DNA from: Eubacterium sp. CAG:248
Lineage (GTDB): Bacteria; Bacillota; Clostridia; Lachnospirales; Lachnospiraceae
Reading direction: 5' to 3'
Assembly: GCA_000436475.1 (NCBI GenBank)
Contig: FR886198.1
Location: 4,191 to 10,409, forward strand
DNA length: 6,219 nucleotides
The translations under genes were made by a program, and so were the position numbers. Positions 1 through 6,103 of this stretch are shown piece by piece (position 1 is the first letter of the stretch; each line of letters starts with the position of its first letter). Under the pieces are notes generated by a model. It was not told the DNA's origin and ran no database searches. It saw only the letters and a program-made list of their open reading frames with translations.

Positions 1-885
1 TTCCACTATCGCATTCGCAACCTGTGCAAACTGCTCCAGTGTAAGCGCCTCACCTCTTATAGTCAGAGACAGTCCACATTTTTCAAGTGCCGCAGCAAGC
101 TTTTCCTTGGAAACATTAACATCACCGCTGTTGCCAACACTGTTCATCATAGTTTTTCTACGCTGATTGAAGGATGCCCTTATTATTCTGAACATAAGAT
201 GTTCATCAGCTACATCTACCGGTGGTTTCTCATATCTTTCAAGCTTGATTACCGCCGAATCCACGTTTGGTCTTGGCATAAAACAGCTTGCTGGAACATT
301 AAGCACGATTCTAGGTCTGGCATAGTACTGTACCGCCAGTGAAAGTGCACCATAATCCTTGGTTCCAGGGCCCACCTGCATCCTGTCAGCCACTTCCTTC
401 TGAACCATGATAGTTATGCTGTCAAGAGGAACTCCACTCTCGAAAAGTCCCATAATAATAGGTGTCGTTATATAGTATGGAAGATTAGCAACCACCTTTA
501 TAGGCTTTCCTCCATTCTTCTGCTCTGCAAGCTTTTTTATATCAAGCTTTAATATATCTTCGTTGATAACTGTTACGTTGTCATACCACGAAAGCGTATC
601 TTCTGTAAGTATCGGTATAAGCTTCTTATCTATCTCAACAGCTACGACCTCTCTTGCATTCTCGCACAGAATCTGTGTCATAGTTCCGATTCCAGGGCCT
701 ACCTCAAGCACGAAATCATCCTCTGTAACGCCAGCCTCTCTTACTATTTTCTGAACAACATTCTCATCTATAAGAAAGTTCTGTCCGAATTTCTTCTGGA
801 AATTAAAGCCATACCTGTTAAGAACAGCTATCGTATTAGTCGGATTTCCAAGATGCATGACGTTATCATAATTCTTATTATTCAT
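1..885 (-). CDS. rsmA: 16S rRNA (adenine(1518)-N(6)/adenine(1519)-N(6))-dimethyltransferase RsmA/KsgA (3' end cut by window edge)
   Basis: RsmA (KsgA) uses S-adenosylmethionine to dimethylate two adjacent adenines in the helix 45 loop of 16S rRNA, late in 30S assembly in the cytoplasm. The reading frame is open from an ATG at 885 to base 1, giving 295 residues with no stop. In order it shows QNFL (35-38), the SAM-binding motif EVGPGIG (61-67), the acidic VEID (83-86), NED (108-110), the catalytic motif NLPYY (134-138), MPRPNVDSAV (203-212) and FNQRRKT (239-245). The last visible part (RGEALTLEQFAQVAN) is the usual C-terminal motif, so only a few residues should be missing. The start at 885 has GGAG 12 nt upstream, which is a long spacing. 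An in-frame ATG at 903 would add six residues but has AGGA directly abutting it, so 885 is preferred. It follows tatD by 145 nt, the usual Firmicutes neighbourhood, but without rnmV between them. Identity is secure. Confidence 0.97.
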   Translation of the reverse strand, partial: MNNKNYDNVMHLGNPTNTIAVLNRYGFNFQKKFGQNFLIDENVVQKIVREAGVTEDDFVLEVGPGIGTMTQILCENAREVVAVEIDKKLIPILTEDTLSWYDNVTVINEDILKLDIKKLAEQKNGGKPIKVVANLPYYITTPIIMGLFESGVPLDSITIMVQKEVADRMQVGPGTKDYGALSLAVQYYARPRIVLNVPASCFMPRPNVDSAVIKLERYEKPPVDVADEHLMFRIIRASFNQRRKTMMNSVGNSGDVNVSKEKLAAALEKCGLSLTIRGEALTLEQFAQVANAIVE

Positions 886-897
886 ATATATATTTAT

Positions 898-901
898 CTC
901 C
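898..901 (-). promoter_or_regulatory. Ribosome binding site of rsmA
   Basis: GGAG on the minus strand, followed by a 12-nt A/T-only spacer and the ATG at 885. The spacing is longer than usual. The alternative in-frame ATG (901-903) overlaps this motif, so the two starts are mutually exclusive uses of it. Start choice therefore remains slightly uncertain by six residues. Confidence 0.55.
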
Positions 902-918
902 ATTCCTGTATCACACAT

Positions 919-937
919 AACATAGACTGTTTATGTT
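919..937 (-). repeat. Small inverted repeat in the rsmA leader
   Basis: AACATA and TATGTT form a perfect 6-bp inverted repeat around a 7-nt loop, in the inferred 5' leader of rsmA. It has only one G-C pair and no following T-run, so it is not an intrinsic terminator. It could be a weak leader hairpin or chance in AT-rich DNA. Confidence 0.25.
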
Positions 938-980
938 TATTAACACAGCCTGCACTGTTTTATAACAAACCTTAACAACA

Positions 981-1009
981 AATATACATTTTCTGAATAA
1001 GTATGTCAA
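981..1009 (-). promoter_or_regulatory. SigA-type promoter for rsmA
   Basis: On the minus strand a perfect -35 TTGACA (1004-1009) is separated by exactly 17 nt from a -10 TATATT (981-986), one mismatch from TATAAT. Transcription would start near 974 and leave a leader of about 90 nt before the rsmA ATG at 885. It lies in the 145-nt gap after tatD, so rsmA can be expressed independently of the upstream genes. The match is close to the housekeeping consensus; activity is inferred. Confidence 0.8.
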
Positions 1010-1030
1010 TCGGATAACAAAATACTAAAA

Positions 1031-1858
1031 TCACAGATGCAGTCCATATACTCTGCATGCATTCTGGTATGTCACATCTGCTATCTGCTCCTTCGTAACA
1101 CCCTTTATATCAGCAAGTTTTTCTATAACATACTGTATGTTACTGCTGTCATTTCTTTTTCCTCTGTTAGGGACTGGTGCAAGATATGGACAGTCTGTTT
1201 CAAGCACTATCCTCTCAAGCGGTATGACATTTGCTGCTTCTATAAGCTTTTTCGCGTTCTTAAAGGTAAGCACTCCACCTATACCGAAGTAGAAGTTCAT
1301 ATCATAAAATGTCTTAACTGTTTCTTTAGAATATGAATAGCAGTGGATTATGCCTCCAACCTCACTAGCATGTCCGCTTTTTAATATATCTATGGTATCA
1401 GCACATGCATCTCTTGAATGGATAATAACCGGCTTGCTGACCTCTCTTGCCAGCTCTAACTGTCTTGCAAACCACTTTTTCTGAAGTTCTCTTCCCGGCT
1501 CATCATAATAATAATCAAGTCCGATTTCTCCAATCGCAACAACCTTGTTGTTCGTAAGTGCTTCCTTTTTCAGCCAGTCCATGAAGCTTCCAGCTATATA
1601 TGAATTATCATTTATAGCTGAGCTCCATGGGGTTTCCCCTCGCTCCAGCCTCTCATAGTCGTCCGGATGAACACCTATAGCTGCATATATATTATCATAT
1701 TTTTCTGCAAGCCTGACACTTTCTATACATCCTTCAAGGCTTGCACCTACATTTACAACTGCTCCTATATCACCGCTGAAAAGACTTGTTAATAATTCAT
1801 CGCGGTCTTTATCAAATGCTTCATCATCATAATGAGCATGTGTATCAAATATCTTCAT
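1031..1858 (-). CDS. tatD: TatD family metal-dependent hydrolase / DNase
   Basis: This is a cytoplasmic TIM-barrel amidohydrolase-superfamily enzyme. Characterised TatD proteins are Mg-dependent 3'-5' exonucleases linked to DNA repair and degradation; the substrate of this copy is inferred from the family. The 275-residue protein has the metal-site set in order: HAH (H7, H9) in FDTHAHYDD, GEIGLD with E111, H147 in VIIHSRDA, H172 in IIHCYS, and ETDCPYLAP with D222. It is slightly longer than the typical ~255 residues because of an insert at about 70-100 before the GEIGLD strand. The ATG at 1858 has AGAGG at 1865-1869 with 6-nt spacing, and both lie inside the end of the upstream membrane protein gene (14-bp overlap), so translation is probably coupled. 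It stops at TGA 1031-1033, and rsmA follows after 145 nt. Confidence 0.96.
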   Translation of the reverse strand: MKIFDTHAHYDDEAFDKDRDELLTSLFSGDIGAVVNVGASLEGCIESVRLAEKYDNIYAAIGVHPDDYERLERGETPWSSAINDNSYIAGSFMDWLKKEALTNNKVVAIGEIGLDYYYDEPGRELQKKWFARQLELAREVSKPVIIHSRDACADTIDILKSGHASEVGGIIHCYSYSKETVKTFYDMNFYFGIGGVLTFKNAKKLIEAANVIPLERIVLETDCPYLAPVPNRGKRNDSSNIQYVIEKLADIKGVTKEQIADVTYQNACRVYGLHL

Positions 1859-4391
1859 TTACAACCTCTCTTATTTCCTGTGTCTGGTGCTTTTTATTAA
1901 ATCCTGCAAGAACAGCCACCCATGCAACTGATAATATAAGACCTGCCACTGACACACACAAACCCTGCCATAAGTATGGTACCTTAAACGTTATCTTAGT
2001 CACTCCTGCTCTTACATATGTAAGATTATTCTTCTTTCCAAGCCACTCATCTGATACGAATATATCATGATAAGCAAGGCTTGTATTTACATTATCATAA
2101 TCTGATGTGATAGTTATTCCGTTCACGTCATGCTCTACTTTAAGCTCTATGTTAGTTCTTTCAGGCAGCTGTGCAGATGTTATATCCATCATATCACTAA
2201 GAAGTCTTCCAACAGACTTATCAGCTGACACTCCATAGTAGTATGCCAGATTAAGACCGCATACTATTATGTTATCGTTCTTAACTGTACCATAAAAATC
2301 AAGCTTAAGACCGTTGTCCATGACACTTCCCCATGTATTATCAAGACCTGTAACATATACTGTCTGCCATGTTGCATATCCTTTAGGGAAAAGATCAGGA
2401 TAAAGCACTCCAAGCTTAGTATCCATATCCGGATAGCCATTCTTAAATACAATATCGCTGCACGTAACGCCAAGGAACTCCTGACTCTGTGTCTTCTTTT
2501 CCTGTGGAATTCCATCTGCATATATAACAACCTTCACGCCAGCTTCACTAAGCCTTAAGACAAGCTGTTCTGCTGCCGTTTTATCATCATATGTAAATCC
2601 ATCAAGGATAACTTGCTTATACTGCGATAACTGTTCATAAGAATAATCATTAAGATTGTCTGAATCAGTCTCTTCAACTGCCGGAAATGACTGTGATATA
2701 AGAGGTGTACCACTTCCTATGCCTATCACCTCATACTTACTGATTGTTCCCCAGTTATCATAAGTATCCATATGGTATAACCTGTATGCTGCATTTTCTC
2801 CTGCAACGCTATATCCTGAGGCACCTGCTGCCATATTCATATCTTTTACAGATACACCATACTTTTCAAGCGATGACAATCTTACAAGAACTGTATCATT
2901 TCCCAGTTCACGGCATCTGTCAAACACATAATAATAATTGCCATCAGCTAATGCCCTGTTTATTCTTACTATGTTAGTGGATGTATTAGCAGCCTCACGT
3001 CCTGCACCATATGCGGCAGGTATTGCATTGTTCCAGTCTGATACTAAAAATGCTCCCATAGACCCTAAGCTGCTGTCATCAAGAAGTGCTATTCTCTGCT
3101 TTGTTATGGACTGCGCCTTTGATATAAGTGTATTATCCTGCTGCATATCCAGTCTGTCCCACACACTGTCGTTATCTGTGTTAATGCTCACTCCATTCTT
3201 AGTTATGGATAGAGTACCTAATCCACCTGTTATCAGCGGTATAGATGGCACTATATCTAAAACAAGCAGAACACAGAAAAACACTATCAGCGGCTTTTTG
3301 AGTGTATCCCATTTAAGAAAGCTGTACAATATCATACATAGTGCTATGGATATGAATCTTAACATCCACAGATACTGGCTTCCCGGAAGTATCTTTAACA
3401 CCGGATACATGGCTGTCGCTGTACATATAAGTGTTATTATAGCTGTGACAAAGCCGGCTCTTGACTTCTTATATCCAAAAAACATTCCTCCAACCGCAAG
3501 TATTGCTGCTGCCAGTCCAAAGTAAAAATGAGCATAGTCTGTAGTTATTCTGTCTACCGGGTTAAGTGTATACACTATCTTCTGGAAAAAGTTAGCCATA
3601 TTTTCTGAATTGTCAAGTGAGGTTATTCCTCCGTTAAGTGAGGCAACCAGCCATACACCTATAAGCATGAAGCTAAGCAGTATGGATATCACTATATCAG
3701 CGGCTGCTCTTTTAGAATACCCTTCAATCATATGGACTATACAGTATACTAGCACTGCAAGCGCAACCATACCTGCATATCCAAGATGACAAAGTGCTAT
3801 GAGAATAAAGCTTATCATGGCAAAGGGAATTCTTATGACCTTTCTGTCCTTAAGATACTCCGATACCTCATATATGAACAACGGCAGAAATATCATGCTG
3901 AGTGATCTTGCCAGATTGCCTTCAACAAACAATGCACACAGGTTATTAGGCATAAAAAACCATATGAAGCCTATAAATGCTCCAAGCACTGGTCTTTTCA
4001 TCCTTATACCTATATATAACCAGCTTAATGCACCAAGTACAGATATTATCCCTACAAATATAAGATAACCTATAAGCATATTGCCGCCCGCAAGCATTTC
4101 GCAGAACGCCATAAAATACGCTGCAAGCGGTGCCCAGTATCTCATAAGCTCAACGCCGTTATACCACATATAATCATATAGTGGATACCAGTTTCCATCC
4201 TTTATGGAGTTGTATACATAATCACCTCTGTATATATGATACATAGTATCTGAGCCAGCTGGATAGGTCCCATTCTGACTCACTATTTTAACCACCATAA
4301 CCGATACGGATACTATCAGTGCCACATACACAATACAGCCTATTATCGACAAGGTGTAATATAAAACATGATTTTTTCCCTGCTTATTCAT
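1845..4391 (-). CDS. Large polytopic membrane protein, PTPS_related-like, with GT-C-like N-terminal half and extracytoplasmic C-terminal half
   Basis: The 848-residue integral membrane protein is of unproven function. Residues about 9-35 form a first TM helix. They are followed by a loop with GSDTMYH (D48, H52), a GDY (56-58), and the aromatic stretch WYPLYDYMWYNG (68-79). Many further hydrophobic segments follow between about 86 and 385. Residues about 390-803 are hydrophilic and probably outside the cell, and a last TM helix (about 807-830) precedes a short charged cytoplasmic tail. An Asp in the first outer loop followed by a multi-TM bundle and an outer domain is the layout of GT-C-fold glycosyltransferases and YfhO-like proteins. 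The first part also resembles what is called the 'PTPS_related' membrane domain. Residues about 588-735 read like an alternating beta/alpha domain (VILDGF, VKVVIYADG, NIIVCGLNL), possibly glutamine-amidotransferase-like, though I see no catalytic Cys triad. GAGG lies 8 nt before the ATG at 4391. The gene sits 82 nt after the PTPS-fold gene and overlaps tatD by 14 nt. Membrane topology is confident; enzymatic role is inference. Confidence 0.85.
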   Translation of the reverse strand: MNKQGKNHVLYYTLSIIGCIVYVALIVSVSVMVVKIVSQNGTYPAGSDTMYHIYRGDYVYNSIKDGNWYPLYDYMWYNGVELMRYWAPLAAYFMAFCEMLAGGNMLIGYLIFVGIISVLGALSWLYIGIRMKRPVLGAFIGFIWFFMPNNLCALFVEGNLARSLSMIFLPLFIYEVSEYLKDRKVIRIPFAMISFILIALCHLGYAGMVALAVLVYCIVHMIEGYSKRAAADIVISILLSFMLIGVWLVASLNGGITSLDNSENMANFFQKIVYTLNPVDRITTDYAHFYFGLAAAILAVGGMFFGYKKSRAGFVTAIITLICTATAMYPVLKILPGSQYLWMLRFISIALCMILYSFLKWDTLKKPLIVFFCVLLVLDIVPSIPLITGGLGTLSITKNGVSINTDNDSVWDRLDMQQDNTLISKAQSITKQRIALLDDSSLGSMGAFLVSDWNNAIPAAYGAGREAANTSTNIVRINRALADGNYYYVFDRCRELGNDTVLVRLSSLEKYGVSVKDMNMAAGASGYSVAGENAAYRLYHMDTYDNWGTISKYEVIGIGSGTPLISQSFPAVEETDSDNLNDYSYEQLSQYKQVILDGFTYDDKTAAEQLVLRLSEAGVKVVIYADGIPQEKKTQSQEFLGVTCSDIVFKNGYPDMDTKLGVLYPDLFPKGYATWQTVYVTGLDNTWGSVMDNGLKLDFYGTVKNDNIIVCGLNLAYYYGVSADKSVGRLLSDMMDITSAQLPERTNIELKVEHDVNGITITSDYDNVNTSLAYHDIFVSDEWLGKKNNLTYVRAGVTKITFKVPYLWQGLCVSVAGLILSVAWVAVLAGFNKKHQTQEIREVVNEDI
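1865..1869 (-). promoter_or_regulatory. tatD ribosome binding site embedded in the upstream CDS
   Basis: AGAGG on the minus strand, 6 nt before the tatD ATG at 1858. It lies within the last codons of the membrane protein gene, whose TGA (1845-1847) comes 11 bases after the tatD start codon. Ribosomes finishing the upstream gene would pass through this site, which supports translational coupling. Confidence 0.7.
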
Positions 4392-4436
4392 ATAACCTGC
4401 CTCTTAATATGTTAAACATCTTTTGACACTCACATC

Positions 4437-4466
4437 ATTATACGTTAAGACCTTTAACCTTTTTAA
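4437..4466 (-). promoter_or_regulatory. Possible internal promoter before the large membrane protein gene
   Basis: On the minus strand a perfect TATAAT (4437-4442) is preceded after 18 nt by TTAAAA (4461-4466), a 4/6 match to the -35 consensus. The leader would be about 40 nt to the ATG at 4391. The 82-nt gap here is the largest among the first four genes, leaving room for such an element. AT-rich sequence makes chance matches easy, so this is tentative. Confidence 0.4.
4444..4458. repeat. 15-bp palindrome GTTAA-N5-TTAAC, possible operator
   Basis: Perfect 5-bp arms around GACCT, lying wholly between the -35-like and -10-like hexamers of the possible internal promoter. Two further TTAAC copies follow at 4463-4467 and 4468-4472. 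The position would suit repressor binding, but the arms are short and AT-rich. There is no T-run suited to a terminator. Confidence 0.25.
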
Positions 4467-4473
4467 CTTAACT

Positions 4474-4953
4474 TCATTTATTATTTTTTTTCGTTGCTGT
4501 CAGGTCATCAATCACTGTGTCTATAACCTCTGACATTATTTTGTTCTCTATCTCTTTATCGTTAGCAGCATTTTCTTCCTGCTCTGACATGTTGATTATA
4601 TAACTTCTTGTAGGTGTCTCACTCGCTTCAACAGATGTAAGTATCCCGCCTATATTATGTATTATGCGATAGAATTCTTCTGAAAAATAATCTGTTACAT
4701 TTTCAAGTGTTGGAAGTATTGCATCAAAAGGCTCTTCTTCGTTTAACACCTTATTCTGGTATTTTTCAAGGAAATCGTTGATTCCTTTTTCAAATATATT
4801 AAACTCCACAAATGAACTTCTTCCAAACCTTATATCAAGTGCAAACTCCCATGTATGCGGATGAGTTTCTCCCTTGTTATCATTAATAATGATATAATGA
4901 CGCATATTAAGATAAAACTTAATCTTATATTCTCTGTACAACTTAACTGCCAT
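4474..4953 (-). CDS. 6-pyruvoyl-tetrahydropterin synthase/QueD-fold protein, probably catalytically inactive
   Basis: The 159-residue soluble protein resembles the PTPS / 6-carboxytetrahydropterin synthase (QueD) T-fold family. Zinc-ligand positions are kept: H19 (in FYLNMRH, matching F-x-x-A-H of QueD) and H31/H33 in HPHTWEF (matching HGH). The family's PT-x-E (81-84) and the substrate-anchoring Glu (E112 in SETPTRSY) also align. By hand alignment with E. coli QueD, the catalytic Cys27 position (four before the first His of HxH) is K27. The Asp70-His71 pair of LDHxxLN falls on Q66-N67 in YQNKVLN. The normal synthase reaction is therefore unlikely, while metal and pterin-like ligand binding could persist. 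Residues about 122-159 are an extra charged, helix-prone tail that QueD lacks. The ATG at 4953 has AGGA 7 nt upstream. It starts 24 nt after the sensor gene and is followed by the PTPS_related membrane protein. A queuosine role is not supported: no queC/queE/queF neighbours are visible. Confidence 0.82.
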   Translation of the reverse strand: MAVKLYREYKIKFYLNMRHYIIINDNKGETHPHTWEFALDIRFGRSSFVEFNIFEKGINDFLEKYQNKVLNEEEPFDAILPTLENVTDYFSEEFYRIIHNIGGILTSVEASETPTRSYIINMSEQEENAANDKEIENKIMSEVIDTVIDDLTATKKNNK

Positions 4954-4977
4954 ATGCTCTTCCTTCCTGCTGATATC

Positions 4978-6054
4978 CTACAGATATCTTTCTCTTAGTT
5001 TTTCCATATCTGTATCATTATCTATAAGCTCTACTCTCTGGACTGTTACCTCTTTATCTTCAAGTATGCTTATTCCATGCTTCAACTGGTCTGTCGTTAT
5101 ATTGACGGCGATAAGAACTATATCACATGCCCCATACTCGAACCTGAGTACATGCTTATCAAGAATATATACTGCTCGTTCAAAAAACTTCCTGCGGCTT
5201 TCCTTTGTCTCACATTCTATGCGTGCAAATGTGACAGGATGAACATTTCTTTCCATAAGCTTTTCTACAAATGGCACTATAGCCTTCTGTTTCCATACGT
5301 TATTATGCGTATCGTGAAGATCCTTATCTGCCAGCATTTTATTTACCTTTGCAAGCCCCATGCTAAGTACTTTAACATCAGCTTCCCTCTCATCAAGCCT
5401 TATTGCTGACCTTCTTATGATAAATGCATATATAACAGCTATCAGAACAAGCGCCATAAGAATAACTATGACAAATGTTTCCATCTCTACTTTGATTCCC
5501 AGATATGTATTGTTATCTAATAATACACTTTTCTCTGTCATAAGGCACAGCTTGTAATTCTGGTCTGCATACTTAAAAAGCACACCAGACATAAGATATG
5601 TTTTATTGTCCACATTGACTATACTGTGCTGTATATGGTTAACCTGAAGCGAATCCATAAACTCCTTTGATGCTTTTGAGTTATAATATGTGTCTGCAGA
5701 AACCTCCTTATACCTGTTAGTTTCCATGACATCCTTTACATAAAGCATGGACTGGTTCCTTGAAAACACCCAGTACTTGTTAGATGATGCATCCATAGTT
5801 TTAAGAATATCATTAATAATATCCTGGTCATCCCTGTTTTCTTTTAAGTTAATCTGATCAAGGACAAGCTGTACATATGAATCCTGCTGTGTCGCGCAAA
5901 CCTCCAGAATCCCCTTTTCATATCTGTTAATCTGAATATATGAAAGCCACCCACATGCTGCTGCCGCTATCACTACACATATTGTTGTTATTAGTAGAAT
6001 CGGATGTTTTCCAGGCTTTTTCTTACTGCTATTGCCAGACTTCTGCTCTTCCAT
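4978..6054 (-). CDS. Two-TM membrane sensor-like protein with a probable degenerate GGDEF domain
   Basis: I do not recognise a named family over the full length. With the start at 6054 the protein has 358 residues. It has a Lys-rich cytoplasmic N-terminus (1-18), a TM helix (about 19-41), an extracytoplasmic domain (about 42-190) and a second TM helix (about 192-213). A charged, coiled-coil-prone linker (about 214-246) leads to a cytoplasmic domain (about 248-358). This layout is that of membrane diguanylate cyclases. DTHNNVWKQKAI (248-259) falls on the GGDEF-family DxLTGLxNRxxF motif with identical spacing. RFEYGACDIVLIAV (304-317) falls on RYGGDEFVxLL, with GGDEF replaced by G-A-C-D-I. The metal Asp of the first strand (DxDxFK) is absent (RIECETK), and the distance between the two motifs is short (60 residues), so cyclase activity is very unlikely. 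The ATG at 6054 has GGAG 5 nt upstream. An in-frame TTG at 6084 would add ten residues but has no ribosome binding site. It stops at TAG, 24 nt before the PTPS-fold gene. Membrane topology is confident; the GGDEF assignment is moderate. Confidence 0.75.
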   Translation of the reverse strand: MEEQKSGNSSKKKPGKHPILLITTICVVIAAAACGWLSYIQINRYEKGILEVCATQQDSYVQLVLDQINLKENRDDQDIINDILKTMDASSNKYWVFSRNQSMLYVKDVMETNRYKEVSADTYYNSKASKEFMDSLQVNHIQHSIVNVDNKTYLMSGVLFKYADQNYKLCLMTEKSVLLDNNTYLGIKVEMETFVIVILMALVLIAVIYAFIIRRSAIRLDEREADVKVLSMGLAKVNKMLADKDLHDTHNNVWKQKAIVPFVEKLMERNVHPVTFARIECETKESRRKFFERAVYILDKHVLRFEYGACDIVLIAVNITTDQLKHGISILEDKEVTVQRVELIDNDTDMEKLRERYL

Positions 6055-6059
6055 AATTA

Positions 6060-6063
6060 CTCC
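6060..6063 (-). promoter_or_regulatory. Ribosome binding site fixing the sensor gene start at 6054
   Basis: GGAG on the minus strand with TAATT (5 nt) before the ATG at 6052-6054. This decides against the longer in-frame reading from a TTG at 6084, which has only AT-rich, non-Shine-Dalgarno sequence before it. Confidence 0.8.
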
Positions 6064-6103
6064 ATTTCCTGATTTGCCATGCAAATTTAACTATTTAGCT
6101 TTT

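Noticed and set aside
919..937. Rho-independent terminator after tatD
   Set aside because: The stem is only 6 bp and nearly all A-T, has no T-run, and lies downstream of the rsmA promoter.
2938..3525. 195-residue open frame on the plus strand
   Set aside because: It lies wholly antisense to the large membrane protein gene and has no plausible ribosome site or recognisable domain. Its hydrophobic composition is a by-product of the opposite-strand membrane codons.
4423..4428. TTGACA on the plus strand as a promoter
   Set aside because: No -10-like hexamer at 16-18 nt and no plus-strand gene downstream.
4474..4953. Queuosine-biosynthesis queD assignment
   Set aside because: Catalytic Cys, Asp and His positions are substituted and no other queuosine genes are in the window, so the symbol would mislead.
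5077..5409. 110-residue plus-strand open frame, and similar plus-strand frames at 563-754, 1037-1336, 1786-2070, 2744-2977, 3799-4068 and 5360-5557, plus a minus-strand frame at 2267-2530
   Set aside because: All overlap well-supported minus-strand genes in other frames, and none has domain features or a supported start.
6057..6080. Seven-codon upstream reading frame (MANQEME) ending just before the sensor start
   Set aside because: No ribosome binding site precedes it and the peptide has no attenuator-like residue bias; it probably arises by chance.
6055..6084. TTG start adding ten residues to the sensor protein
   Set aside because: No Shine-Dalgarno precedes it, whereas the ATG at 6054 has GGAG at 5-nt spacing.
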